Positions 1-9,293 of a stretch of DNA of 64,000 nucleotides are shown here, piece after piece; the stretch's first letter is position 1; every line of letters begins with the position of its first letter. This DNA is from CAYLYP01 sp964387795 (GTDB taxonomy: Bacteria > Bacteroidota > Bacteroidia > Bacteroidales > UBA7960). Location: the NCBI GenBank assembly GCA_964387795.1, contig CAYLYP010000008.1:1-64000 (forward strand), given 5' to 3'. Both the position numbers and the translations under genes were made by a program. Below the pieces are notes generated by a model that had not been told where the DNA came from, searched no databases, and saw only the letters and a program-made list of their open reading frames with translations.

Positions 1-1755
1 GATGAGGGAGGTTATCAGATATACTATGGCAATCCTGTTGAAGCAGTAATATATTTTAAACAACTGGACAATCAGATAAACTCAAGTGTGGGCGAATGTC
101 CTACCTGTGGTAATGTTAACCCGGAAACAATATTTTCGATTATTGAGAGCCGGATTGTTGATGAATATGGCAAGAGCACAGGCAACAGGAAGGTAGCTGC
201 CGAAGAGTGGAATGAGCATTTTGTTGAAAAAATAAAACCCGCAGACAAAATAAAAGACTTTGACAAATTACCTGAAACGCTAAAAAATCCTTCATGGTTT
301 AAGCAGTTTAAGATTTTTTTCTCAAGGGATTTGTTTGCAAAGCTCTCCAATACCCAATACCTTGTCATTAACCTTCTTGAAGCCCCTGTATTGGGATTTC
401 TACTTGCTTTTGTAATCAGGTATATTGATGACCCCAACTCGAATATATATATATTTCGCCAGAATGAAAACCTGATGCCATATTTGTTTATGGGCACAAT
501 AGTAGCATTGTTTTTAGGTTTGATTGTCAGTGCCGAAGAAATATATAAAGACCGAAAGATATTAAAAAGGGAAGCCTTTTTGAACCTGAGCCGGAGCAGT
601 TATTTATTTTCCAAGATAGGCATCCTGTTTATATTGTCAGCCATTCAGGCATTTCTTTTTGTCCTTGTTGGAAATGCAATCTTTGGGGTTAGGGGAATGT
701 ATCTTGAATACTGGATGATTTTCTTTTCTTTATGTGCCTTTGCAAATGTCCTGGGATTAAATATCTCATCAGCTTTTAACTCAGCCGTGACCATTTATAT
801 TTTGATCCCATTTCTTATTATCCCTCAAATGGTATTAACGGGAGCCATGTTTAGTTTTGATAAAATAAACCGTAACCTGGGAGGAGGGAGTGAAAAAGTG
901 CCTGTGCTGGCAGAAGTTATGCCATCAAGATGGGCATTTGAGGCATTAATAGTTCATCAGTTTGTAAATAACAAATATCAAAAACAATATTACGATTACA
1001 ACAAACTGGAAAGTGCGTGTAACTATAAAAACGTTTACTATTTTCCGGAGCTAAAAAGGCTTATTGATTCTTACAGGTTTAACAAGCTTGGAGATCCTGC
1101 ATATAAAATGCCACAAAACGACATTGAGCTATTATACAATGAGATATACCGCGAACAGCAAAGCGAATTTACAAAAATGCACCAGATTAGGTTTGGATTA
1201 TTAGACTCACTTAAATCGGGTCGTTTTTCGGATCGCATTGCCGAAGAAGCATATTTGTTTTTCACCCAGATGCAGGAGTTCTACCGCGATAAATTTAACT
1301 ACATCAACGAAATTATTGACAGGGATGTAACGCAAAGAACTAGTACGCCTGAAGGCAAAGAAGCATACCAGAAAGAATATGACAACTATTATAATGACTT
1401 TTTGGGCAGATTTGCTAAAAACGCAATGGCACCACTTCCGGTAGTAAGACTTAATAACCGATTGGTTCAAAAAATAGATCCGGTATTACTTGACCCTCAG
1501 GATCCAAGCGCATTAAGTTTCAGGACCCACTTTATGGCACCGAGAAAAAACTTTTTCGGCATGAAGATTGATACGTTCTATTTTAACATGCTTATGCTAT
1601 GGATCTTTACAATTTTGATGTATGTTGCTCTTTACTATCAGCTTTTGAAAAAACTCCTTGATTCGTCAGGGGTATTGGGCCCTTATTTTCAAAGTCTGTT
1701 TAGGAAAATGCGCCAAAGGATTATTGGCAAAGCATTAAAAAGGACCGGATTGTAA
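1..1755 (+). CDS. ABCG-type ABC transporter, ATP-binding/permease fusion (3' part)
   Basis: The frame is open from base 1, so the gene starts outside the window. The first residues (GGYQIYYGNPVEA, then CPTCGNVNPE) resemble the linker after the nucleotide-binding domain of White/PDR-type half-transporters, which suggests that the ATPase lies upstream. What remains is the membrane part: about five hydrophobic helices between 340 and 860, a soluble stretch of about 200 residues, and a last helix near 1590-1650, ending in a basic tail. The family exports lipids or drugs through the inner membrane; the substrate cannot be told from this sequence. The CxxCG motif could bind a metal. A GTG at 88 is an internal codon and not a convincing start. 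The next gene, a lipoprotein, follows after 35 bases and may share its transcript. Confidence 0.85.
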   Translation, partial: DEGGYQIYYGNPVEAVIYFKQLDNQINSSVGECPTCGNVNPETIFSIIESRIVDEYGKSTGNRKVAAEEWNEHFVEKIKPADKIKDFDKLPETLKNPSWFKQFKIFFSRDLFAKLSNTQYLVINLLEAPVLGFLLAFVIRYIDDPNSNIYIFRQNENLMPYLFMGTIVALFLGLIVSAEEIYKDRKILKREAFLNLSRSSYLFSKIGILFILSAIQAFLFVLVGNAIFGVRGMYLEYWMIFFSLCAFANVLGLNISSAFNSAVTIYILIPFLIIPQMVLTGAMFSFDKINRNLGGGSEKVPVLAEVMPSRWAFEALIVHQFVNNKYQKQYYDYNKLESACNYKNVYYFPELKRLIDSYRFNKLGDPAYKMPQNDIELLYNEIYREQQSEFTKMHQIRFGLLDSLKSGRFSDRIAEEAYLFFTQMQEFYRDKFNYINEIIDRDVTQRTSTPEGKEAYQKEYDNYYNDFLGRFAKNAMAPLPVVRLNNRLVQKIDPVLLDPQDPSALSFRTHFMAPRKNFFGMKIDTFYFNMLMLWIFTILMYVALYYQLLKKLLDSSGVLGPYFQSLFRKMRQRIIGKALKRTGL

Positions 1756-1790
1756 AACTTAACAAATCAATTAACCACAAACTAAAAAAA

Positions 1791-2589
1791 ATGAAATTAA
1801 GAATGAAAGCCTCTAAAAAAATCTTTCAAGTATTATTTGTATTGGGATTTGTAATGGTTTCTATCATTCAATTTACAAGTTGCAACTCAAATAAAAGAGA
1901 AAACGCAACAGACCTTTTATCTGATAGCTTAATATCTGAACAGGTTAAGATGACTGATGAAATGGTTGGAGAAATGATTACCTCAGTCCCAAACCCGGTA
2001 GAAATGACTTCTCTTCTTCAACGCTCAGGCGTGGTATATTCACAGGAGATATTAAACCCTGCAGCAAACATAAGCAAATACAATACAAACTTCAAAAAAG
2101 CACTCAATTTAGGGGTTTATGGTACTGATTTGGTTTATATGAACATTTATGACCGGACAGTCAGTACNNNNNNNNNNNNNNNNNNNNNNNNNNNNNNNNN
2201 NNNNNNNNNNNNNNNNNNNNNNNNNNNNNNNNNNNNNNNNNNNNNNNNNNNNNNNNNNNNNNNNNNNGGTAAAAACTGTTCCACCCAATAAAGAAACCAT
2301 CTATAGCCGTATTGGAGAACAAAAAGTTGTTTTGGACAATATGATTTTATTGCTCCATAGCTACAAAAGTGAACCAAATTTCAAAGAGCTGATTGATGAC
2401 TTGTTTGACCTGAAGAAAGAATTTGACAAGGTTAAAATCACCTACGTTTATGCCGAACCAACAATGAAAGAAGTAGATGGAATGTTGGTAATCGTTGACA
2501 ACAGTTCAAGTCAGGTAATCATTACAGATGAAATTGTTGAGGGTATTTCAAATCAAATCGAAAAAATAAGAAGCAAGATCATCGAATAA
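1791..2589 (+). CDS. Lipoprotein of unknown function, interrupted by an assembly gap
   Basis: The ATG at 1791 opens a lipoprotein signal: basic start, hydrophobic core and the lipobox FTSC near residue 31, so the protein is probably anchored in the outer membrane. The mature part begins with a Ser/Asp/Asn-rich linker and is predicted mostly helical; I do not recognise the domain. One hundred N bases (2168-2267) break the gene. The 5' part (to 2167) and the 3' part (2268 to the stop at 2587-2589) are open in different frames as written; they join if the true gap is a multiple of three. Treating both as one gene is inference. The 3' part ends in a helical region with many Glu and Lys. It sits just behind the exporter gene and may be its accessory lipoprotein. 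Confidence 0.65.
2168..2267. other. Assembly gap of 100 N
   Basis: Exactly 100 N bases, the usual placeholder for a scaffold gap of unknown size. It lies within the lipoprotein gene and explains the apparent frame change there. Confidence 0.99.
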
Positions 2590-2741
2590 CAGCATGTTTG
2601 GATGAATTGAACGATAAATTACCCAAAACATTCTTTAATAAAAAAGATGAAAAACCTGAAAGCAAACCCTCCAGTCAGAAAAGCTTATACAGGTTGATCA
2701 TAAAAAAACGAACAATCGCTGATCATTAAAAAATTACACAG

Positions 2742-3188
2742 ATGAAAAAATACTTTCTGATTTCTATACTCCTTTCACTTTTCGCTTTTGGTGCAGGAAT
2801 CAACCAGGCTCAGGCACAGTGTGGTGAAGGACTCATTGATGTTTGCCATGGCAAACTAGGAGAAAGCAAGTTTTTAAAAAGCTTCCCCGTTCAACTTGCA
2901 AAACAAAAAAAAGGAGATCCACTGCCTGTTGTAAAATACACATTTGTTTTCAATAGCGGAATGACATACAGGATTTATGTATGCAATGCTCAGGAAAAAC
3001 CAGGGAAAGGGATTATCTCTCTCTATCATCAGGATAATATGATTGGGACAACATATATGGTGGATTCAAAAAAGCATTTCCCATTTATCCAGTTTGAATG
3101 TAAAATGAGTGGGGCGTACAGTCTTTCATTTTATTTTGAGGACGGAGAGGAAGGCTGCGCCATGGGTGTAGTTTCCAGCCTCAATTAA
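2742..3188 (+). CDS. Small secreted protein of unknown function
   Basis: A protein of 148 residues with a clear Sec signal peptide (MKKYFLISILLSLFAFGAG, likely cleaved after AQAQ near residue 26). The mature domain of about 120 residues is rich in beta-type segments and has four cysteines (C27, C34, one in YVCNAQEK, one in FECKMSG) plus one near the end (EEGCAMG), which would suit disulfides in the periplasm. I do not recognise the family. There is no clear Shine-Dalgarno site, as is normal here. A strong terminator follows 22 bases behind the stop, so this is the last gene of its unit, either alone or with the lipoprotein 152 bases upstream. Confidence 0.8.
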   Translation: MKKYFLISILLSLFAFGAGINQAQAQCGEGLIDVCHGKLGESKFLKSFPVQLAKQKKGDPLPVVKYTFVFNSGMTYRIYVCNAQEKPGKGIISLYHQDNMIGTTYMVDSKKHFPFIQFECKMSGAYSLSFYFEDGEEGCAMGVVSSLN

Positions 3189-3210
3189 GATATAATTGCT
3201 TCATTGTAAA

Positions 3211-3241
3211 AAACGGGAAATTATATTTCCCGTTTTTTTTT
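3211..3241 (+). terminator. Rho-independent terminator
   Basis: An 11-bp perfect stem (arms 3211-3221 and 3225-3235, core ACGGGAAAT), a 3-base loop and a run of T close the transcript of the small secreted protein. Confidence 0.9.
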
Positions 3242-3303
3242 GTCTTCAGCGATTTTTTTATTATCATTGAGGACAAAAAGTCAGCAATTAAGGATTTCAC
3301 TTA

Positions 3304-3333
3304 TTGATTTGTCAATACTTTTAAATATTTTTG
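3304..3333 (+). promoter_or_regulatory. Putative Bacteroidota promoter for the receiver protein
   Basis: TATTTTTG at 3326-3333 matches the -7 consensus TAnnTTTG; a TTG at 3304-3306 lies 19 bp upstream. It sits 55 bases before the start codon at 3388. Confidence 0.45.
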
Positions 3334-3387
3334 TTGATAGGACTGACACCTTAACCAATTTATTAACTCACTGAAATCTTTTATATC

Positions 3388-3807
3388 ATGCAGGAAATTA
3401 CATCAAACAGGGTATGGAAAATATTTGTAATAGAAGATAACAGAACAGAGGGAATGCTATTAAAGCTTTGTCTGGGAGCAATCAAAAATGTAAGTATTTC
3501 AAATTTCTCGACGGGGACAGAACTTCTTAACCATTTGGATGAGATGCCGGATATGGTAATTGTTGACATGCTCCTGCCTGATATTCCGGGACAAGAACTT
3601 GTAAAAGAAATCAAAAAGTCAGTTCCTGCTGCTGAAATCATTGTTGTTTCAGCACAACGAGATATCGACATGATTGCAAAAGTTCAGGAAATGTGGATTT
3701 TCAACTATATAGTAAAAAGCGAAACCTGTATTGAATATCTTCAAAAAGTAATTGAGAACCTGATTATCGTCCTCAAGCACAGAGAACAAAACAAATCCGA
3801 TGAATAA
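3388..3807 (+). CDS. Single-domain response regulator (CheY-like)
   Basis: A stand-alone receiver domain of 139 residues. Visible landmarks are the acidic pair in VIEDN (about 16-18), the phospho-acceptor D60 in IVDMLLPD, the switch Ser in IVVSAQ and K110 in YIVKSE. There is no output domain, so it must act by binding a partner or by passing phosphate on. It lies 195 bases upstream of a PAS histidine kinase on the same strand and is its obvious candidate partner. A putative promoter lies in front of each gene, so they need not be one transcript. The C-terminal tail (HREQNKSDE) is polar and probably disordered. Confidence 0.9.
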   Translation: MQEITSNRVWKIFVIEDNRTEGMLLKLCLGAIKNVSISNFSTGTELLNHLDEMPDMVIVDMLLPDIPGQELVKEIKKSVPAAEIIVVSAQRDIDMIAKVQEMWIFNYIVKSETCIEYLQKVIENLIIVLKHREQNKSDE

Positions 3808-3959
3808 AGTATTTATCTTTCGCTCAGGCTTAAAATTCCAATTCAATGATATTGCAGATTTCTAACAGTCTTTATTCAGTATTAGGGAAAAAAAGAAAAA
3901 CATCTATTAAAACGCAATTATTAACCAATAAATAGTAGTTAAACAATAAAAATCTTTTC

Positions 3960-3967
3960 TATCTTTG
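3960..3967 (+). promoter_or_regulatory. Putative -7 element upstream of the PAS kinase
   Basis: TATCTTTG matches TAnnTTTG exactly and ends 35 bases before the ATG at 4003. No convincing -33 element is visible, so this is a single-motif prediction. Confidence 0.35.
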
Positions 3968-4002
3968 ATTGCAGGAAAAAAAACTTATTTATTTAAAAAA
4001 AG

Positions 4003-6378
4003 ATGGCCCAAAACATTTTCATCCTTATCATATCAGTTATCATTTCGTTTTTTGGGGGATCTGTCGTAACATATTTTATATATAAAAAATACATCAGGAG
4101 AAAATCCCTTCAAAAAATACAAAGATCCGAGAAAATATTAAGTCCTCAGGACTTAATAGATAAAGCACCTGTAGGGATATTTATATCAACTATCGATGGC
4201 AGGTATATTTATGCAAACACAAAACTGGCCAATTTTTTAGGTTTTGAAACTCCCGAACACCTTATAAAACATATAGAAAACATTGATGATTTATATGTTC
4301 AGCCGAATTTACGAAAACAAATAGTAGAACATCTTTCGAAAAAGGGCAGCAATTCTTTTGAAAAATTTACTGTTCAATATTACAAAAAAGACAGGTCAAC
4401 AGTTTGGTCGAATATGTATGTCAGGGCCTACTATGACAATAAACTTCAAACGGAAGTATTGGAAGGGTTTGAAGAAGATATCACTGAACAGGTAAATATC
4501 CAGGGGAAACTTAAGCTAAGCGAAAAATTATACAGAAATCTATTTGAAAACATTGGCACAAGTTCAATAGTTCTTGACCCGGCAGGAATGATTATCCTTG
4601 CCAATACAGGATTTGAAAAGCTAATGGAGCTTGACAAAAAAGAAATTGAGCACCAAAGGTTTATTACAAGTTTTATTCATCATGAAGATCGACCAAATTT
4701 AAACACTTACCTCCGATTAATTGTAGGGCCTGAAGCCATGACAGGTGAAACAGAAGCCAGGTTCATCAGTGTTAATGGCAGAATGAGCCATTGTTCAGTG
4801 CATGTTGCCTATATTCCTGAAACCGGGAACCAACTAGTAACTTTAAATGATATTACAGAATTTAGAAACACCCAGGAAAAGCTTTATAAAAGCAAAGAAC
4901 ATTATAAAGCCATACTTAAAGCCATACCAGATTTAATGTTTCTTGTTGACAGGAATGGATATTTTCTGGATAGCCATTTAAACCCTGAATCCTGTTTTCC
5001 ATTTAATATTCCAGCATATAACGGACAAAACATAACCAGTTTTTATACCGAAAATATTTCAAAACTGCTTCTTCAGCTAATAGATGTATGCCTGGAGACC
5101 AATACCATGAAGATCAAAGAGTTTGAAATATCTTCAACAACTGATCAATCCAATATTTTTATTGAAACCCGATTTGTTCCGGCAGGTCAGGAAGAAGCTC
5201 TTATATTAGTTAGGGATATAACCGAGAGGAAACAAAATGAAAAAGACCTTCGCATCTTTGCACATGCAATAAAAAGTGTAACAGAATGTATTAATATCAC
5301 AGATAATAATAATAACGTCCTTTATGTAAATAAAGCCTTTTTGGACACATACGGATTTGAATCGGAAGAAGATGTTATCGGGAAAAACATAAGTATTATT
5401 GTTTCACAAAATAATCCTCCCGAAATACTGAATGAAATAAAGCAGGTAAGGGCTACCGGAAGTTGGCAGGGAGAATTGATAAACAAAAAAAGAAATGGAG
5501 AAGAGTTTTCAGTTTACCTTTCATCATCACCCATACGGGATGAATTTTCAAACACCATAGCAATAGTTGCTGTAGTTATAGACCTATCGCAACGAATTGC
5601 CCAGGAAAAATCAATTAAAGAACTCAACGAGCAATTAATAAAAAAGAACAAAGAACTCGAACAAATCATCTATATTACATCTCATGATCTTAGATCGCCA
5701 TTGGTAAACATCGATGGATTTACTTCCGAACTAAATAACCAATATTCGAAACTTTCTGCATTGATTTCTCAAAAAAACAATAATGATCCTTTGGTTCAAA
5801 AATTATTGGGAGATGAAATACCAGCCAGCTTTAAGTATATCCATGCCTCTACAAAAAAGATGGAGACCCTAATCAACGGACTACTAAAACTTGCCCGTTT
5901 AGGCCGGGAAGAAATCCAAATAAAGAAGGTAAATATGAATAATCTTATTTCTGATGTATTAAAAAACTTTGAATTTCAAATCCACAGTCAAAATATCAAA
6001 ATAGAATGCCTTGATCTTCCAATGTGTTATGGAGATGAATCCTTATTAAACCAGATTTTTTCAAATATTATCAGTAATTCAATTAAGTATTCACATCCTG
6101 ACAGGTTGCCAATAATAAAGATTACTGGAAAAACAAACCATAAGTGTATTGAGTATTGTGTTTCAGATAATGGGAAAGGAATACCAGAGGATAAAAAAGA
6201 AAAGGTTTTTGAGATTTTTTACAGGTTAAACCAGGATGCAAACGGAGAAGGGTTAGGCCTGACAATCGTAAAAAAAATCATTGAAAAGCATAATGGATTA
6301 ATTTTTCTTGAATCAGACGTTACTGGCACACGATTTTATATTCAGCTACCTATATCGCAAAAAACATCAAAAGGATAA
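4003..6378 (+). CDS. Membrane-anchored PAS sensor histidine kinase
   Basis: A protein of 791 residues. One membrane helix (about 4-26) is followed by a basic stretch, so sensing is cytoplasmic. Four PAS domains follow at about 50-165, 173-295, 300-410 and 415-535; a DITE or DITERK type ending closes the first and third. The HisKA domain carries the phospho-acceptor H561 in ITSHDLRSPL, and the ATPase domain follows with NIISNSIKYSHP (N box), DNGKGIP (G1) and GEGLGLTIV (G2). The transmitter is complete and has no attached receiver, so phosphate should pass to a separate regulator; the CheY-like protein just upstream is the nearest. The ligand is unknown. PAS repeats of this number often sense redox state or small molecules, but no cofactor-binding residue can be identified here. 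Confidence 0.9.
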   Translation: MAQNIFILIISVIISFFGGSVVTYFIYKKYIRRKSLQKIQRSEKILSPQDLIDKAPVGIFISTIDGRYIYANTKLANFLGFETPEHLIKHIENIDDLYVQPNLRKQIVEHLSKKGSNSFEKFTVQYYKKDRSTVWSNMYVRAYYDNKLQTEVLEGFEEDITEQVNIQGKLKLSEKLYRNLFENIGTSSIVLDPAGMIILANTGFEKLMELDKKEIEHQRFITSFIHHEDRPNLNTYLRLIVGPEAMTGETEARFISVNGRMSHCSVHVAYIPETGNQLVTLNDITEFRNTQEKLYKSKEHYKAILKAIPDLMFLVDRNGYFLDSHLNPESCFPFNIPAYNGQNITSFYTENISKLLLQLIDVCLETNTMKIKEFEISSTTDQSNIFIETRFVPAGQEEALILVRDITERKQNEKDLRIFAHAIKSVTECINITDNNNNVLYVNKAFLDTYGFESEEDVIGKNISIIVSQNNPPEILNEIKQVRATGSWQGELINKKRNGEEFSVYLSSSPIRDEFSNTIAIVAVVIDLSQRIAQEKSIKELNEQLIKKNKELEQIIYITSHDLRSPLVNIDGFTSELNNQYSKLSALISQKNNNDPLVQKLLGDEIPASFKYIHASTKKMETLINGLLKLARLGREEIQIKKVNMNNLISDVLKNFEFQIHSQNIKIECLDLPMCYGDESLLNQIFSNIISNSIKYSHPDRLPIIKITGKTNHKCIEYCVSDNGKGIPEDKKEKVFEIFYRLNQDANGEGLGLTIVKKIIEKHNGLIFLESDVTGTRFYIQLPISQKTSKG

Positions 6379-6968
6379 GAATAATTTATTAAATACCTAC
6401 TGAAAACGCTCAACAAACTTATTATCTAATTTGGTTCAACGTATCCAAATTAATTGGTTAAATGAATAGTTACCATTTGTGTTAACACGTTTGCAATTAG
6501 CCATACAAAAACTTAAGGAGGATTATCTGCTTCCTTGCCATCAACCAAAAGTTATTATTTAGGGTCTGCTGAAAAACACTTAACAAGCAGGATGCATATC
6601 ATTTACAATGTCATTACATCATAATGAGTGCATGGATTTATTTCCTTTGGTGCTAATATACCCGCAGAATATATATAGACGATTATTAAAAAACCTCATT
6701 TCTGACCTGGAAGGCGATACATAAAACATCTAACTATCAGTCAGGGAATTACTGGTGAAGAGAGACAAAACCATATAATTATTGTAACAAATTGTTATTT
6801 TTTAAGTAAAAAATATTGACTTCAGCAAGTTTTTACGTAGATTGCGCAAGTTGAACCATCATAATTTGTTTAAATTTACTTTTCATGGGTTAAAAAATGC
6901 TGATAATAATATTCATTATCAGTATTATAACAAAAAGTAATTAAAAAACACTTTAATTGACAATACAT
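6379..6968. other. 590-base spacer containing one end of a mobile-element repeat
   Basis: Between the PAS kinase and the next receiver gene. It holds the repeat at 6561-6666 (listed separately) and otherwise AT-rich sequence with no open frame of note. An AAGGAGG near 6514 looks like a ribosome binding site, but no start codon with a useful frame follows it. Confidence 0.7.
6561..6666 (-). repeat. Solo end of the MITE-like element
   Basis: The sequence starting AGGGTCTGCTGAAAAACACT at 6561 matches the reverse complement of the right half of the 227-bp element at 17568-17794 over about 105 bases, with scattered differences (both contain GGATTTATTTCCT and GCTAATAT). The first 33 bases are identical in the two copies. 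The other end is not found here, so this copy is truncated. The four bases before it are ATTT, the same as the possible target duplication of the full copy. Confidence 0.8.
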
Positions 6969-7397
6969 ATGTCTCATGGGCTAAAGATAATAATAGCAGA
7001 AGACGATGAAGGTCACGCATTGTTAATAAAAAAGAACTTGCAAAAAACAGGTATTCAATCAGAATATCTTCATTTTTCAAATGGAGAAGATGTAATTAAC
7101 TTTTTAAGAAGTATCAATGAAAACCGTTTTGATAAAAAAAACCAAAAATTGGTTGTATTGTTAGATTTAAAAATGCCAAGAATGAATGGAATTGAGGTTT
7201 TAAGGTATATCAGATCGGATCGGTTATTAAATCATATTCCTGTATATATGATTTCAACAACTGATAACAAAAAAGAAATTGAGATTTGCAAATCACTGGG
7301 TTGCAACAGCTTTATAATAAAACCAGTTGAATATGATGTTTTTGCATCAACAATTCAAAATCTGGGCTTTTCTTTACAGGAATTGGATTTAGCTTAA
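6969..7397 (+). CDS. Rcp1-like single-domain response regulator
   Basis: A receiver-only protein of 142 residues from the ATG at 6969; a longer reading would need the TTG at 6957. It belongs to the Rcp1-like group: IIAEDDEGHALLIKKNL at the start, D66 in LLDLKMPRMNG as phospho-acceptor, a longer insertion before it (FLRSINENRFDKK), the switch Thr in ISTTDN and Lys in FIIKPV. Only 11 bases separate its stop from the REC-PAS-cyclase gene, so the two are probably cotranscribed. It has a close paralogue at 9294 in front of a hybrid kinase. It probably receives phosphate from a kinase of this island and works by protein contact. Confidence 0.9.
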   Translation: MSHGLKIIIAEDDEGHALLIKKNLQKTGIQSEYLHFSNGEDVINFLRSINENRFDKKNQKLVVLLDLKMPRMNGIEVLRYIRSDRLLNHIPVYMISTTDNKKEIEICKSLGCNSFIIKPVEYDVFASTIQNLGFSLQELDLA

Positions 7398-7408
7398 AAC
7401 GAAAGTGA

Positions 7409-9022
7409 ATGGAAAAAGAATTACATATTGAGAATAATGAAAAGGAACAAACAATTCTTAACCTTGTAGAAGATGATAAGGTTTTAAACCAGTTAATAAA
7501 GGGGAAGCTTGTCAAAGCAGGCTATAAGTGTGACTCATTTTATACAGGGAAGGACTATATTGAATATATTGAAAATTGCCAGGAATTGCCAACTTTGCTT
7601 CTGGTTGACTATAACCTGCCCGACATGAATGCCCCGGAAATAATAAATCAACTGAATGCGTTAAAAAAAGGAATCCCCTTTGTAGTGTTAACCGGGCATG
7701 GCGACCAAAAGATTGCGGTAGATATGATGAAGCGTGGGGCCATTGATTATTTCATAAAAGAACAAGGATTTCTTGATTTACTGCCCTCCTTGATCAATCA
7801 GGCTGTTAACCGGCTTAAGGTAACCCGACAGCTTGCTGATTCACAGATTGCATTACGGAAAAGCGAAGAAAAATATCGGACAATTTTTGAAAACATTTCT
7901 GATATATTTTTTGAACTTGATGAATCAGGAATTATCCTGGAAATATCGCCATCTGTTGAAACAGCATTCAATTTTATCAGAAAACAGGTAATCAACCAAT
8001 CATTGTTTTTTGATGATAAAATTTTACAACAGTTTTTAAGTATTGTACAAGAAAAGAAAATCGTATCAGATTTTGAAATTGCTGTACAAACCCCATTAAA
8101 CAAAAAAGTGTTTTGTTCAGTCTCAGCCCAGGTAATGATTTCAAACGAAGATGCTTCACCACGTATTGTTGGAATAATGAGGGACATTACTGAAAGAAAG
8201 CATGCAGAGATTGCAATTAAAGAATCAAAAGAAAAATATAAACAACTCAATGCAGAGATGGCCAAGCAAAAGCTTGAACTTGAAATTGAGAAAAGAAAAA
8301 CAGAAAAGTTATTATTGAACATCCTTCCTGCAAAAATTGCAGAAGAACTCATACAGAAAGGATTTGCCCAGCCTCAATATTACAAGCAGGTATCAGTATT
8401 ATTTGCAGATATTGAAGGATTTAGCCACATTGTAAGAGATTTTTCACCTATTGAGCTAGTCGAAAAACTGGATGAATATTTTTATGAGTTTGATGAAATC
8501 ATAGAAAAATTCAAAATCGAAAAAATAAAAACAATAGGCGATTGTTATATGTGTGCTGCCGGGATTCCAGTCAGAAATCAAAGTAACCCAATAGAAATAG
8601 TAATAGCAGGTTTACAAATTCAACAAGCCATTGAGAAGCTGAAGCATAAAAGTTTAAGTAAAAAACACACACCATTTGAACTCAGATTGGGTATTCATAC
8701 AGGCGAAATAGTTGCAGGGGTAGTTGGTAAAAACAAATTTGCATATGATATATGGGGCAATGCAGTAAACAAAGCCTCCCGAATAGTAGCAGCAGGCCAA
8801 AAAGGCAAGGTAAACATATCAGGGGCAACATACAATTTGGTAAAAGAATATTTTGATTGCACCTACAGAGGAAAAATTGCAACAAAAAGCAACCTCCCAA
8901 TGGAGATGTATTTTGTAAACCGCATCAATCCAGAATACTCGGCAGACGCCTGGGGTATTGTGCCCAACGAAAAAATGCAGGAAAGCATTATCAGGATTAA
9001 TATGCAGCCTTTTGAAAAATAG
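7409..9022 (+). CDS. Response regulator with PAS and adenylate cyclase output
   Basis: 537 residues in three parts. The receiver (about 12-135) has D67 in LVDYNLPDM and Lys in YFIKEQ. A PAS domain (about 150-270) ends in DITERK. A coiled linker (EKRKTEKLLLNILP) leads into a class III cyclase domain (about 325-490). The metal-binding aspartates are D334 (FADIEGF) and D378 (IGDCYM). K374 (EKIKTIGD) and D447 (YDIWG) are the adenine-selecting pair, and N454 and R458 (NAVNKASR) stabilise the transition state. All are present, so a homodimer should make cAMP, under control of receiver phosphorylation. After the catalytic domain comes a tail (MYFVNRI..SAD..G..PNE) that it shares with the cyclase ending at 37043. 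Its N-terminal half is paralogous to the hybrid kinase at 9763. Confidence 0.92.
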   Translation: MEKELHIENNEKEQTILNLVEDDKVLNQLIKGKLVKAGYKCDSFYTGKDYIEYIENCQELPTLLLVDYNLPDMNAPEIINQLNALKKGIPFVVLTGHGDQKIAVDMMKRGAIDYFIKEQGFLDLLPSLINQAVNRLKVTRQLADSQIALRKSEEKYRTIFENISDIFFELDESGIILEISPSVETAFNFIRKQVINQSLFFDDKILQQFLSIVQEKKIVSDFEIAVQTPLNKKVFCSVSAQVMISNEDASPRIVGIMRDITERKHAEIAIKESKEKYKQLNAEMAKQKLELEIEKRKTEKLLLNILPAKIAEELIQKGFAQPQYYKQVSVLFADIEGFSHIVRDFSPIELVEKLDEYFYEFDEIIEKFKIEKIKTIGDCYMCAAGIPVRNQSNPIEIVIAGLQIQQAIEKLKHKSLSKKHTPFELRLGIHTGEIVAGVVGKNKFAYDIWGNAVNKASRIVAAGQKGKVNISGATYNLVKEYFDCTYRGKIATKSNLPMEMYFVNRINPEYSADAWGIVPNEKMQESIIRINMQPFEK

Positions 9023-9091
9023 GTTCAAAAAAGGAAATGCAAAAACGAATAATGAACCCAACAAGTTTGCGAATTAAAATCAACTACCGAA

Positions 9092-9184
9092 GCAAATAGC
9101 AAACATGGAATTCAATCCAGCCAATAACAAAAAAAATATTAACGGATGAATAAAATGTTTTTTATATTTGTATTATTGAGTTGA
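9092..9184 (+). repeat. Copy of a leader repeat with a vestigial signal-peptide ORF
   Basis: The stretch from GCAAATAGCAAACATGGAAT (9092) to ACGGATGAA matches 21744-21799 at roughly 85 percent, including the ATG that starts the lipoprotein gene there. Here the ATG (9146) opens only a 12-residue frame, MNKMFFIFVLLS, then a stop at 9182-9184: it looks like the first part of a signal peptide whose gene is gone. Either a shared 5' leader element or the remains of a duplicated gene start. Confidence 0.65.
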
Positions 9185-9293
9185 TATCACAATTCAAAGG
9201 CAATAATAATGGGCATTTCAGTTAATTTATAAATTTGCACATAAAGATGCATAATTATTCAAAGCAAATCAAATCACATTAAACAGCCATCAA

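Noticed and set aside
7798..8352. 184-codon minus-strand ORF
   Set aside because: Antisense to the REC-PAS-cyclase gene; Ser/Phe-rich shadow frame without domain.
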